From positions 310,001-374,000 of the forward strand of contig NZ_FNHG01000001.1 of NCBI RefSeq assembly GCF_900103475.1: a stretch of 64,000 nucleotides of DNA, written 5' to 3'. The notes beneath the pieces are model-generated. The model was given only the letters and a program-made list of their open reading frames with translations, searched no databases and had not been told where the DNA came from. The DNA comes from Maricaulis salignorans (GTDB lineage Bacteria > Pseudomonadota > Alphaproteobacteria > Caulobacterales > Maricaulaceae). The first letter of the stretch is position 1, and the number at the start of each line of letters is the position of its first letter. A program made the translations under genes and the position numbers. Shown in pieces: positions 27,572 to 35,940 of the stretch.

Positions 27572-28396
27572 CTACTCCCCGGCCCAGACAGGCCTGCGTT
27601 TTTCGATAAAGGCCGCAATGCCCTCGCGCGCCTCATCGCCCAGCATGCAATCGGCAAAGCCCTCCGCGGCGAGCTGGGTCATCGCGTCCGGCGGCGTGTT
27701 CTGAGTGGCGAGAACCAGCGCCTTGGTGACGGCATTCGCCTGCGGTGCACAGCGCAAAACCTGCTCCCGGATCGCGGCTTCCAGAGGCGCGATGTCGCTG
27801 GCCTCCGGTGCCAGAAAGTCTGCCAAACCAATCGTTTGGGCTTCGGCCCCCTTGAAGCGAGCCGCCGTCAGCATCAGCCGCCGCGCCGTTGACAGACCCA
27901 GGCGCTGCACCACGAAACGCGCAATCTGTGCCGGCGGAATTCCCAGCGTGGTTTCCGTCAGAGCAAAGCGCGCATCGGCTGTCACGATCACCAGATCCGC
28001 GCAGCAGACCAGTCCGAAACCGCCTGCCATGGCAGCCCCTTCGACGATCACGATGACGGTTTGCGGCAACGTATTCACCGTATTGAACAAGGCGCCGGCC
28101 TGCCGGCTCGCCTCGATCACCGCGCCGCGATCACCCTGGCCCTGCAGCTCGGTTCTGAAGCCCTTGAGATCGCCGCCCGAACAGAAAATTCCGTTGCGTC
28201 CACGCAGGGTTACGCCGCGAATATCACGCCTCGGGCGTACCGCTTCGAGCACCGCCATCAGCTCTGCCGACAGCTCGGCGGAGAGAGCGTTGCGGTTGTC
28301 CGGCGTATTGAACCAGAGCGTCAGCCAGCCGCCTTCCAGCTCCTGATCAATCGTGCTGGTTTGGGGTAATTCATTGATTGTACGCATTGTTCTCAC
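27572..28396 (-). CDS. atuE: Enoyl-CoA hydratase, AtuE-like isohexenylglutaconyl-CoA hydratase
   Basis: A crotonase-fold hydratase of 274 aa (GTG at 28396) or 271 aa (ATG at 28387). The oxyanion-hole segments are FCSGGDLKGF and EGAAMAGGFGLVCCADL, and the acidic active-site region is LTETTLGIPPAQIARFVVQRLG. In the Atu pathway this enzyme hydrates the product of geranyl-CoA carboxylase; a LiuC-type methylglutaconyl-CoA hydratase is the alternative. The GTG start overlaps the atuC stop by 4 bp. Confidence 0.75.
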   Translation of the reverse strand: MRTMRTINELPQTSTIDQELEGGWLTLWFNTPDNRNALSAELSAELMAVLEAVRPRRDIRGVTLRGRNGIFCSGGDLKGFRTELQGQGDRGAVIEASRQAGALFNTVNTLPQTVIVIVEGAAMAGGFGLVCCADLVIVTADARFALTETTLGIPPAQIARFVVQRLGLSTARRLMLTAARFKGAEAQTIGLADFLAPEASDIAPLEAAIREQVLRCAPQANAVTKALVLATQNTPPDAMTQLAAEGFADCMLGDEAREGIAAFIEKRRPVWAGE

Positions 28397-30015
28397 AGCC
28401 TCGCCACGCCAAAACTATTGGGCCGCAAGGACCGGTGAGCCGCTTCCCAAACAATGCCCAGCATGAAACCAAGCGCCTTGCGGGTATCGCGCGGATCGAT
28501 CATGCCGTCATCGAGCATATGACCCGAGGTGTAGAAAGCATCCGACTGGCGATTGAAATGCTCCGCCAGCTGTTTCGATTGCTCGGCCATCATCGCCGGG
28601 TCGAGTTCGAAACCGCGTGTCTGGGCAGCCTCCTCTGCGACAATACCCATAACCGTCGCCGCCTGTTCACCGCCCATCACGCCCATCGAGGCATTGGGCC
28701 AGGAGAAGAGGAAGTCCGGGTCGAAACCGCGCCCGCACATGCCGTAATTCCCGGCGCCATAACTGGCCCCGATCATCAGGGTGAGGCGTGGCACGGAGGC
28801 ATTGGTCACCGCCTGGATCATCTTGGACCCATGCTTGATCATGCCAGCCTGCTCGTATTCACGCCCGACCAGATATCCGGTTGTGTTTTGCAGGAAAATC
28901 AATGGCGTAGCGGCCTGGTCGCAAAGCTGGATGAATTGCGCGGCCTTGTTGGCCCCCTGCGGATCGATCGGGCCATTATTGCCGATAATCCCGCAAGGAT
29001 AGCCATAAATGGAGGCTTGCAGGCAGACCGTCGAGACACCGAAACCCGGTTTGAAATCAGAGAAATCCGAGCCGTCCACGATACGCGCGACGACTTCGCG
29101 GACATCATAGGGTCTGCGATAATCGACCGGGACGATGCCGGCCAGCTCGCCGATATCCAGCCGGGGTTCTTCGAACGCCACCGGCCGCCGCTCGGGGCAA
29201 TTGGCATTCCAGTCAAAGCGCCCGACCAGTTCGCGGACCATGGCGACCGCTTCATCATCACTGGCCGCCAGATACTCGACCAGACCGGAGGTCTCGCTGT
29301 GCATCTGCGCTCCGCCCAATTCCTCATCGGTCGCGATCTCGCCGGTCGCGGCCTTGAGCAAGGGCGGGCCAGCCAGGAAAGCCTTGCCGCGATCCTTCAC
29401 GGCGACGACATAATCGGACAGGCCCGGCATATAGGCGCCGCCGGCCGTCGAGGAGCCATGCAGGATGGCGATGGTCGGTATGCCGGCCTTGGAGAGGCGC
29501 GCCAGATTGGCGAACAGGGCGCCGCTGAGCGCGAAACTGCCGACATCATAGTTCAGCAGATCACCGCCGGCGCTCTCAACCAGATGAATAAAGGGGAGTT
29601 TCTGTTGCAGGGCGATCTCTTCGGCCCGGCGTAGCTTATAGCCGCTGCCGGCCATGATCGCCCCGGCCCGGATGCCGCTATCATCGACCGTGACGACGCA
29701 GCGCACGCCGGAGACATAGCCAATTCCCGCGATCAGCGTCGAACCGGGGATGGATTTCGCCTCGTCCTGGGTATCGACCATATAGCCGGCGAGATTGCCG
29801 ATCGCCAGGAAGGGCATGCCCGGATCGAGCAATCGGGCGAGCCGGTCGCGCGGGGTGAGTTGTCCCCGCTTTTCGAACCGCTCCCGGCGTCGTTCCGAGG
29901 CGATGGCCGCGCGGCCATTCAGGGTTTCCAGCCGGTCGATCAGGGCCAGCATATCGGCCCGGTTCTGTGCGAAATCAGGCCGTTGCGGATCAGTGCTGGT
30001 CTGGAAAGCTGTCAT
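28393..30015 (-). CDS. atuC: Acyl-CoA carboxylase carboxyltransferase beta subunit, AtuC-like
   Basis: A 540-aa carboxyltransferase with the two crotonase-like halves of the family. The N-terminal half has RERFEKRGQLTPRDRLARLLD and GGAYMPGLSDYVVAVKD; the C-terminal half has GANKAAQFIQLCDQAATPLIF, SKMIQAVTNASVPRLTLMIG and MGGEQAATVMG. It moves carboxyl groups from the biotin of the alpha subunit to the gamma-methyl of geranyl-CoA or 3-methylcrotonyl-CoA. The length matches AtuC/LiuB. The start overlaps the atuA stop (ATGA). Confidence 0.82.
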   Translation of the reverse strand: MTAFQTSTDPQRPDFAQNRADMLALIDRLETLNGRAAIASERRRERFEKRGQLTPRDRLARLLDPGMPFLAIGNLAGYMVDTQDEAKSIPGSTLIAGIGYVSGVRCVVTVDDSGIRAGAIMAGSGYKLRRAEEIALQQKLPFIHLVESAGGDLLNYDVGSFALSGALFANLARLSKAGIPTIAILHGSSTAGGAYMPGLSDYVVAVKDRGKAFLAGPPLLKAATGEIATDEELGGAQMHSETSGLVEYLAASDDEAVAMVRELVGRFDWNANCPERRPVAFEEPRLDIGELAGIVPVDYRRPYDVREVVARIVDGSDFSDFKPGFGVSTVCLQASIYGYPCGIIGNNGPIDPQGANKAAQFIQLCDQAATPLIFLQNTTGYLVGREYEQAGMIKHGSKMIQAVTNASVPRLTLMIGASYGAGNYGMCGRGFDPDFLFSWPNASMGVMGGEQAATVMGIVAEEAAQTRGFELDPAMMAEQSKQLAEHFNRQSDAFYTSGHMLDDGMIDPRDTRKALGFMLGIVWEAAHRSLRPNSFGVARL

Positions 30016-31829
30016 GCCATGGCCTCTGTGAGGTTGAAGCGTTGCGCCAGCTCGACCGGGATCTCGATCGGTGTCGCCAGCAGGATCTGGGCATAGCCCT
30101 TGCCCTGAGGGTCATTGCGCAGGCTGGCAATGCCGCCGCCACCGAGTACATCGTGCAACAGAAAATTGATCGCATGGCTGCCCGGCAGGAAGAAGCGTTC
30201 CACCGGGCCGTCGAGGAAGTGCGCAAAGCGCTCCGCCACGATGTCCGTCGTCAGCCCGTGCCAGATCGGCGGCAGAAACGCCGGTTCGCGCGCGATAATG
30301 CCGATATTGGCGTTATTGCCCTTGTCGCCTGAACGCCCCCAGGCCAGCGCAATCAGGGGCACGCGAACGATATCCGGCGCGGTGCCGGGTTTGGCGGGGG
30401 GCTCTGGCCGGGCGAGCGTTGGTGCGGGGGCCTTCGTGAGCGGGGGCTCTGCATAGTCGAGCGGCTTGCCATCCAGCTCGATGCCGATATCGATCATTTC
30501 CCGCGGGCAAAGGCAGGAGAAAAGCCGGGTGACCGGTGAGGGTTTCGGCCGCCCGCCCTGAAAGCCGGAAAGACCGGGCGGCGATGCCAGCCCCAGTCCG
30601 GCGGCTTCTCGTAGCAGCAGGCCGGCACCGGCGGCGTCGGCATGCCGGGCTGCGAGCTTGAGCACAACCTCACGCGCATCGCTGCCGCGGCCGAAGGCCC
30701 CGAACTGGCTCTCACTGCCCAGAATTTCCGTACTGGTTTCGCTAAACGGCGGGGCGTTCAACTTGCGCAGGATGGTGCCGGCCCGGGCGAGTGCCGCGTC
30801 GGCGAAACCCTGCGCCTTGCGGCTGGCATCCAATCCGTAAAAGCTCAGATAGAGGCCCGCACGCCAGCCATCCTGCCAGGTCAGGCTGGCCTTGTATGCT
30901 GCCGGCGGAGGTCCGCCGCGGGCACCGCTGATGACGACCTGGTCCGGACCTGCCTGCACGATCGTCACCTGTGAGAAATCGCAACGCACATCGGGCAGGG
31001 CATAGTCCTGCGGGTCGCCAATCTCGTAGAGCATTTGTTCCGAGACCGTGCCGACGCTGACACATCCCCCCGTGCCGGCGGGCTTGCTGACGGTGAAGTG
31101 GCCATCGGGTTTGATCTCGGCGATGGGATAGCCGATCTCGGCAATCCCGGTCGCGACGCTCTCCCAATCGGTGAAATTGCCCCCCGTCGCTTGTGGGCCG
31201 CATTCCAGCACATGGCCGGCAAGACTGCCGCTCGCGAGCCGGTCATAATCCTGGCGCGACCAGTCAAAGGCATGGATGCAGGCGCCCAGCGTGACGGCGC
31301 TGTCGACGCAGCGGCCGGTAATCACGATATCGGCGCCGGCATCGAGCGCAGCCGCGATGGGGAAGGCTCCGAGATAGGCGTTCAGGCTGGCAATCCTGTC
31401 GAGTGGCGGGAAGGCCTCGGCTGTGAACATTTCCGTCAACCCGCCCCGGGCCAGTTCTGCCGCGCGAGGCAAGAGGTCGTCACCGGTGATCACGGCGACC
31501 TTCAACTTCAGCCCCGCTTTTTCGATCAAGGCGCGGACAGCGGCGCCGCAAGCCTCGGGATTGACCCCGCCGGCATTGGAGATGACGCGCACGCCCCGGG
31601 CCGCGATAGCGTCGATATTCGGGGCGAGGGCGGCGGTTACAAAATCGGTCGCATAACCGGCTCCCGGATCGCGGGCGCGGGCACGGGCCAGGATCGACAT
31701 GGTGATTTCAGCGAGATAGTCGAAGACGAGGTAGTCCAGTGATCCGCCCGCCAGCAATTGCGGGACGGCCATGGCGCTGTCGCCCCAATAGCCGCTGGCT
31801 CCTCCAATACGGATCGCATTCTTTGTCAT
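30012..31829 (-). CDS. atuA: Acyclic terpene utilization protein AtuA family
   Basis: A 605-aa protein of the AtuA (DUF1446) family. The N-terminal domain begins with RIGGASGYWGDS and contains LDYLVFDYLAEITMSILARAR, then GVRVISNAGGVNPEAC. The C-terminal AtuA-like ferredoxin-fold domain carries ALAWGRSGDKGNNANIG. AtuA is required for growth on citronellol/geraniol in Pseudomonas, but its reaction is not settled. It is the first gene of a six-gene minus-strand operon and has two palindromes about 85-130 bp upstream. Confidence 0.88.
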   Translation of the reverse strand: MTKNAIRIGGASGYWGDSAMAVPQLLAGGSLDYLVFDYLAEITMSILARARARDPGAGYATDFVTAALAPNIDAIAARGVRVISNAGGVNPEACGAAVRALIEKAGLKLKVAVITGDDLLPRAAELARGGLTEMFTAEAFPPLDRIASLNAYLGAFPIAAALDAGADIVITGRCVDSAVTLGACIHAFDWSRQDYDRLASGSLAGHVLECGPQATGGNFTDWESVATGIAEIGYPIAEIKPDGHFTVSKPAGTGGCVSVGTVSEQMLYEIGDPQDYALPDVRCDFSQVTIVQAGPDQVVISGARGGPPPAAYKASLTWQDGWRAGLYLSFYGLDASRKAQGFADAALARAGTILRKLNAPPFSETSTEILGSESQFGAFGRGSDAREVVLKLAARHADAAGAGLLLREAAGLGLASPPGLSGFQGGRPKPSPVTRLFSCLCPREMIDIGIELDGKPLDYAEPPLTKAPAPTLARPEPPAKPGTAPDIVRVPLIALAWGRSGDKGNNANIGIIAREPAFLPPIWHGLTTDIVAERFAHFLDGPVERFFLPGSHAINFLLHDVLGGGGIASLRNDPQGKGYAQILLATPIEIPVELAQRFNLTEAMA

Positions 31830-31914
31830 CGGATCTCCGTGCCAACTCGGGCGGCGAATGCGCGCCTGCGGTGCAGCCCGTTTCGGACATCTGACAGGCG
31901 TGGTTATTGTCGAG

Positions 31915-31927
31915 TGAGTTAAACTCA
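31915..31927. promoter_or_regulatory. 13-bp palindromic operator candidate upstream of atuA
   Basis: TGAGTTAAACTCA is a perfect 13-bp inverted repeat (TGAGTT-A-AACTCA) preceded by GAG. A related site, TGAG-N5-CTCA with the same GAG prefix, lies upstream of the TetR gene at 33740. From memory, Pseudomonas AtuR (TetR family) binds two 13-bp inverted repeats in front of atuA, so the geometry fits. Binding by the local TetR protein is inference. Confidence 0.55.
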
Positions 31928-31939
31928 GTTTTTTGGGTT

Positions 31940-31956
31940 GATCAATATTATTGATC
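31940..31956. promoter_or_regulatory. 17-bp perfect palindrome upstream of atuA
   Basis: GATCAATATTATTGATC is a perfect inverted repeat centred on 31948, 27 bp from the centre of the neighbouring 13-bp palindrome. On the minus strand it contributes TTGATC, 17 bp before TTAACT within the other palindrome. These could be the -35 and -10 elements of the atuA promoter. Whether it is an operator, a promoter part or both cannot be decided from sequence. Confidence 0.5.
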
Positions 31957-32201
31957 TGTAGTGCGCCCTCTTCACCCTGTGATAGCTAGCCAGGGGAGTC
32001 GATGAGGTCGGTTCATTCGGCTTGATCCTGGGCGACTGGCGCTACCTTGAGTGCGGCCCGCGCCGGCTTCACTTCGGGGCGGGACAGGAGGGGTGTCGGC
32101 CGTGAGGTGGTCTGCTGTCGGGTGTTTCACATCTGGCACCCTTGCCTGCTATGCTCTGCCGACAAGGCCCGGCCGCTTCCAGGGCCCAATTGGGGGATTG
32201 A

Positions 32202-33026
32202 ATGTCCGACGCTTTTTCCATTGTACAGGACGGCGCGATTGCCCGCCTGACCCTGACGCGCCCCGAGCGGGCCAATGCGCTGGGATCGGCCTTCTGGCGT
32301 GACTTCCCGTTGGCGATTGATGCCCTCAATCAGGCCGGCCAGACGCGTGTCCTGCTGATCGAATCCGAGGGGCGGCATTTCTGTTCGGGCATGGATACCG
32401 ACGCGTTCACATCGCTTGGCAAGAGCGATTCCGCCCATGACCGTTTCCAGTTTCGCGCCAACCTCCTGGTGCTGCAGGAGACGCTGACCAAGCTGGAGCA
32501 GGCCAATTTTGCCGTTATCGCGGCCATTCAGGGCGCCTGTCTGGGTGGTGGGCTGGACCTGGTCCTGGCCTGCGACATCCGGGTCTGCTCGCAAAATGCC
32601 AGTTTTGGCATTGAGGAGACCAATATCGCTATCGTCGCCGACCTCGGCAGTTTGCAGCGCGGCGTTCACGCGCTGCCCTATGGCGTGATGTGCGATATGG
32701 CGCTGACAGGCCGGCGCATGCCGGCGGCGGAAGCGGCGCGCTATGGCCTGGTTTCATCGATCGAGGCCGATGATGCGGCGTGCCGGGCACGCGCGGCGGA
32801 GATCGCCGAGACTATTGCCAGCAAGTCGCCTCTGATGACGGTGGGCATCAAGCGCAGTTTGCAAAATGCCCGCGACGCCGCCCTGGCCGATGGCCTGCGC
32901 TTCATTGCGGACTGGAATGCCGGCATGTTTTCGCCAGCCGAGGTTGGCGAAGCCCTGACCGCGCGGATGGAAAAGCGCGAGGCGGTCTTTCAGTCAATGG
33001 CCGGGCCGGACGCTTCCGGCGAATAG
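32202..33026 (+). CDS. Crotonase with dienoyl-CoA isomerase signature
   Basis: A 274-aa crotonase-fold enzyme with oxyanion-hole segments FCSGMDTDAF and QGACLGGGLDLVLACDI. The active-site segment FGIEETNIAIVADLGSLQR closely parallels delta3,5-delta2,4-dienoyl-CoA isomerase (ECH1: KEVDVGLAADVGTLQR), keeping both acidic residues. This supports isomerisation of unsaturated acyl-CoA rather than plain hydration. It would help beta-oxidation of unsaturated or terpenoid acyl chains beside the atu-like operon. The ATG at 32202 is preceded by GGGGGA. Confidence 0.82.
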   Translation: MSDAFSIVQDGAIARLTLTRPERANALGSAFWRDFPLAIDALNQAGQTRVLLIESEGRHFCSGMDTDAFTSLGKSDSAHDRFQFRANLLVLQETLTKLEQANFAVIAAIQGACLGGGLDLVLACDIRVCSQNASFGIEETNIAIVADLGSLQRGVHALPYGVMCDMALTGRRMPAAEAARYGLVSSIEADDAACRARAAEIAETIASKSPLMTVGIKRSLQNARDAALADGLRFIADWNAGMFSPAEVGEALTARMEKREAVFQSMAGPDASGE

Positions 33027-33038
33027 CGCAGAGCGCTG

Positions 33039-33740
33039 TCAGGCGCCGTCTTCATCGGTGCTGGCCAGCGCCTCGAGCCGGGCGACAGCCGTTTCAAGCC
33101 GGTCCGACAGGTTGGCGACCTGGTCAGTGGTGGGCATGTTTTCGGTAGCGGCATAGCTGCGCTTGAATGTGTGCATCAATTGCTCGATCGCCAGATCCAT
33201 GTCGGGCTTGCAGGCGCCGTGGAGCATGATGGTGCGGGCGGCATATTCCAGCGTGCCGTAGAATTGGTCGCGCAGGTACCAGATCTCGGTTTTTGGCTGG
33301 ATATGTCCGACGGCAATGCCGCTTTCGATCAATTCGTCGAACACCGCCGTATAGGCGCGCTTGAAATCGAGATCATCGCCGATCTTGATGCCCGGCTGGT
33401 AGCGGATAGAGAAGCCGAGTTCGATCAGCTTCCACTTCTCGATCATGCTGGTCAGGTGATAGCGCGCCAGCGCTTCAATGCGCTCGAAATAGCCGCGCTG
33501 GTCACGCAGACTGGCATGGGCACCGCGGGTCAGTTCTGACCAGTGCTCGGCAACGACGCCCAGCATCAACGCGTGCTTGTTGCGGAAATAGAGATAGAGC
33601 GTGCCCTCGGCGATGCCGGCGCGTCTGGCGATCTCCGACATTTTGGCGCCGGCATAGCCGCTTTCCAGATAGATCGCTGTCGCTGCGGCAATGATGGCGC
33701 TTTCGCGTGCTTCGCCGCTGGGTCGTCTGGCATGGGCCAT
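33039..33740 (-). CDS. TetR/AcrR family regulator, possible atu repressor
   Basis: A 233-aa regulator counted from the ATG at 33740 (MAHARRPSGEAR). The N-terminal HTH domain reads SEIARRAGIAEGTLYLYFRNKHALML. The C-terminal ligand domain ends in a short coiled-coil (LSDRLETAVARLEAL). The open frame extends 26 codons upstream, but those residues are not TetR-like. Its own upstream region has a TGAG-N5-CTCA site matching the atuA palindrome, which suggests autoregulation and control of the terpene operon, perhaps through an acyl-CoA ligand. It is convergent with the crotonase gene. Confidence 0.88.
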   Translation of the reverse strand: MAHARRPSGEARESAIIAAATAIYLESGYAGAKMSEIARRAGIAEGTLYLYFRNKHALMLGVVAEHWSELTRGAHASLRDQRGYFERIEALARYHLTSMIEKWKLIELGFSIRYQPGIKIGDDLDFKRAYTAVFDELIESGIAVGHIQPKTEIWYLRDQFYGTLEYAARTIMLHGACKPDMDLAIEQLMHTFKRSYAATENMPTTDQVANLSDRLETAVARLEALASTDEDGA

Positions 33741-33783
33741 GGAGGCTTTCCCGTATTCAGTTTGTCGTCTGTTACCCTTGGAG

Positions 33784-33796
33784 TGAGCGCCCCTCA
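33784..33796. promoter_or_regulatory. TGAG-N5-CTCA site upstream of the TetR gene
   Basis: TGAGCGCCCCTCA lies 44 bp upstream of the TetR start and, like the atuA palindrome, is preceded by GAG. The two sites share eight palindromic bases plus this flank. The match is short, so it is suggestive only. Confidence 0.4.
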
Positions 33797-33862
33797 TCTT
33801 GGCGCCCGATCCGCTCATTTTTCAAGCGCAGAAGTTGGGAGCCCTGGCCCGGTGGTGAGTGG

Positions 33863-34816
33863 TCATGGCTCGTCCGGTCCCGGGGCCCGGCTGATGGTGC
33901 GGAAGCCGATATGCGAGGCGGAGAAGTCCCATTCCTGGGCCTGCCGCGCGGCAGGACGAAAGCGGGCGCAGAAATTGGGCGCGCACAGATAGGAGCCGCC
34001 GCGAATTGTGCCGGTTGCCGGATCGGCGCTGAATGGGCTGGAGGTCCACTCCCAGACATTGCCGGTCATGTCGACCAGGCCAAGATCATTGGGCTCATAA
34101 CAGCCGACCGGTGCCAGGCCTGCAAAACCGTCATCGCCGGTGTCGATCGCCGGAAAAGGGCCCTGCCAGCTATTGGCGCGCCATTGTCCGTCCGGACGGA
34201 ATTCATCGCCCCATTCGAACTCGGCGCCAGCCTGCCCGGCCCGTGCCGCGACTTCCCATTCGGCTTCTGTCGGCAATTCGCCGCCGGCCCAGGCGGCATA
34301 GGCCGCAGCGTCGGCATAGGCGATATGGACGACGGGATGGTCATCCAGGCCCTCGATCGAACTGCCCGGGCCGTAGGGTGTTTGCCAGCTGGCACCGGGG
34401 ATGAAACTCCACCAATAGCCCTGACCGGCACTGACGCCAAACACGGCTGAGCCGGCGGTCAGGACCGCTGGGTCAATATCGGGATAAGCGGCAGGGTCCG
34501 GCGCCTGCTCGGCGATGGTGCGATAACCGGTGGCTGCGACGAAGCGCGTGAATTGGGCATTGGTCACTTCATGCCGGTCAATCCAGAACCCGCGGGTCTC
34601 GACCTGTTGCGGGCCGGTCTCCTCGCGATAACGCGGCGTGGCGCCGATTTGATAGCGTCCGGCAGCCACCCAGAGCCGGTCGTCGGCGGGGGTCGCGGTG
34701 CAATGCCGGAGCGCTGGCGGCTCACCGGTCGTGTCGCGGTCGAGTAGCCAATAGCCGGCTGCGGCACCGGACAGAGCCAGCAAACCCGCAGCGCCGGCAA
34801 GGATCCATTTCTGCAT
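33863..34816 (-). CDS. Formylglycine-generating enzyme (sulfatase maturase)
   Basis: A 317-aa FGE/SUMF1-family protein from the ATG at 34816, with an N-terminal signal or anchor (ILAGAAGLLALSGAAAGYWLL). FGE-fold motifs are GYRTIAEQAPDP, ELPTEAEWEVAARAG and DMTGNVWEWTSS. The catalytic pair is present in GGSYLCAPNFCARFRPAARQ: Cys278 and Cys283, corresponding to the copper-binding cysteines of true FGEs, so this is not merely an FGE-fold relative. It would convert the Cys of CxPSR sulfatases to formylglycine. Two such sulfatases lie nearby, one in this operon. An exported location would be unusual relative to unfolded sulfatase substrates. Confidence 0.88.
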   Translation of the reverse strand: MQKWILAGAAGLLALSGAAAGYWLLDRDTTGEPPALRHCTATPADDRLWVAAGRYQIGATPRYREETGPQQVETRGFWIDRHEVTNAQFTRFVAATGYRTIAEQAPDPAAYPDIDPAVLTAGSAVFGVSAGQGYWWSFIPGASWQTPYGPGSSIEGLDDHPVVHIAYADAAAYAAWAGGELPTEAEWEVAARAGQAGAEFEWGDEFRPDGQWRANSWQGPFPAIDTGDDGFAGLAPVGCYEPNDLGLVDMTGNVWEWTSSPFSADPATGTIRGGSYLCAPNFCARFRPAARQAQEWDFSASHIGFRTISRAPGPDEP

Positions 34817-34832
34817 GATGGCTCTATCCCTC

Positions 34833-35921
34833 TCAGCGCCAGGACTGAAAACTGACACCGTCATCGCCGGTCGGCAGGCTGACGACCAGGCCATCCTCGG
34901 CAATCCGGATAGGTCCGGAGTAAGCCGCAGCGGCGTCTCCGAGGAAGGCGGCATTGAGACTCCGGCTGGGCAGCGCCGGGACAATGTGATTGAGCACAAG
35001 GGCCCGTGCCTGCGCCGAGCGGGCGACAGAGGCGGCCTGTTCCGGCGTGGTGTGGTAGTCGCGGATGTCGATCATGATCGTATCCAGCCGCTCATTGCCG
35101 CGAGCCCGGGCGCCTGCATTGATGATGTCGAGCAGGTCGGGCTGCAGCGCCTCAACAACCAGCAGATCTGTTCCCGCCGCGAGGGCCTGGAAACCCGGTG
35201 AGGCATCCGCGACGAGGTCGCCGCTCATCACCAGGGAGCGTCCCTGGTAATCGAAGCGATAGGCTACGGCCGGGCTGGCCGGGGCGTGGTCTACCGCGAC
35301 GGCCCAGATCGTCAGCCCGTTATTCTCCAGCAATTTGACCGGAGCGGTCTGATCGAAACCGGCAATCGCGAAGGGCTGTGCCTCCATGCCAAAGCCGGAG
35401 GGCGGCGCGATGACCTCGCCATGATGTCCGGTGCGATAGGTTGCGTCGATCGCATAGGCCTGATTGAAGCCGGCCACGACCGTCTCGACGCCGGCAGCGC
35501 CATAGACAGGCAGGGGTTCGTTGCGCCCCTCGCCGATCCAGCGTTGCAGCGCAAGGTCGCCGAGCCCGCCAATATGGTCGGAGTGGAAATGCGTCAGGAG
35601 GACGGCTTCGATCTGCCCGGCCGGAATCCCCATCAGCAACAGATTGCCAACCGAACCGGCGCCGGAATCGACGACGAATAACCGGTCGCCCGCGATCACA
35701 ACGGCGCAGCTCGGCGCGCGCGACGGATCGGGCAGGGGCGAGCCGGTGCCACAGAAAGCCAAGTGCAGACCATCGGGCAGTTCAGCCATCCGGTCGAGTG
35801 ACATCTGGCGGTCCACGCGGCGCTCATAGAGCGCGCGGGCCAACTGCGCCTGGAACGCAAAAGCCAGACCGGTGACGAGCAGGGCGAGGCCGAGGGCCCC
35901 GAACAGGACGCGTTTCAACAT
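34833..35921 (-). CDS. RNase Z/AtsA-like metallo-beta-lactamase-fold hydrolase
   Basis: A 362-aa protein from the ATG at 35921 (MLKRVLFGALGLALLVTGLAF, a signal anchor). The fold signature THFHSDHIGG (His111, His113, Asp115, His116) follows the RNase Z-like opening FCGTGSPLPDPSRAPSC. Later metal ligands fit VVDHAPASPAVAYRF, SGDL and LNHIVP. Exported RNase Z-like enzymes include type III arylsulfatases and phosphodiesterases. Its place in a sulfatase operon makes a sulfate- or phosphate-ester hydrolase likely, but this is inference. It lies 16 bp before the FGE gene. Confidence 0.82.
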   Translation of the reverse strand: MLKRVLFGALGLALLVTGLAFAFQAQLARALYERRVDRQMSLDRMAELPDGLHLAFCGTGSPLPDPSRAPSCAVVIAGDRLFVVDSGAGSVGNLLLMGIPAGQIEAVLLTHFHSDHIGGLGDLALQRWIGEGRNEPLPVYGAAGVETVVAGFNQAYAIDATYRTGHHGEVIAPPSGFGMEAQPFAIAGFDQTAPVKLLENNGLTIWAVAVDHAPASPAVAYRFDYQGRSLVMSGDLVADASPGFQALAAGTDLLVVEALQPDLLDIINAGARARGNERLDTIMIDIRDYHTTPEQAASVARSAQARALVLNHIVPALPSRSLNAAFLGDAAAAYSGPIRIAEDGLVVSLPTGDDGVSFQSWR

Positions 35922-35940
35922 GCTCGTTATCCTTGGCTGG

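Larger units (their letters stand above)
31830..32201. other. 372-bp divergent intergenic region
   Basis: This is the only long non-coding stretch in the window. It separates atuA (minus) from the crotonase gene (plus). It is locally AT-rich around 31905-31960, where two palindromes lie (annotated separately). The right half (about 31980-32190) is GC-rich and holds no ORF or RNA gene that I can support. A purine-rich GGGGGA just before 32202 is the crotonase ribosome-binding site. Confidence 0.7.

Noticed and set aside
28378-29634. 418-codon plus-strand open frame opposite atuC
   Set aside because: Antisense of the carboxyltransferase, no family resemblance and no upstream ribosome-binding site.
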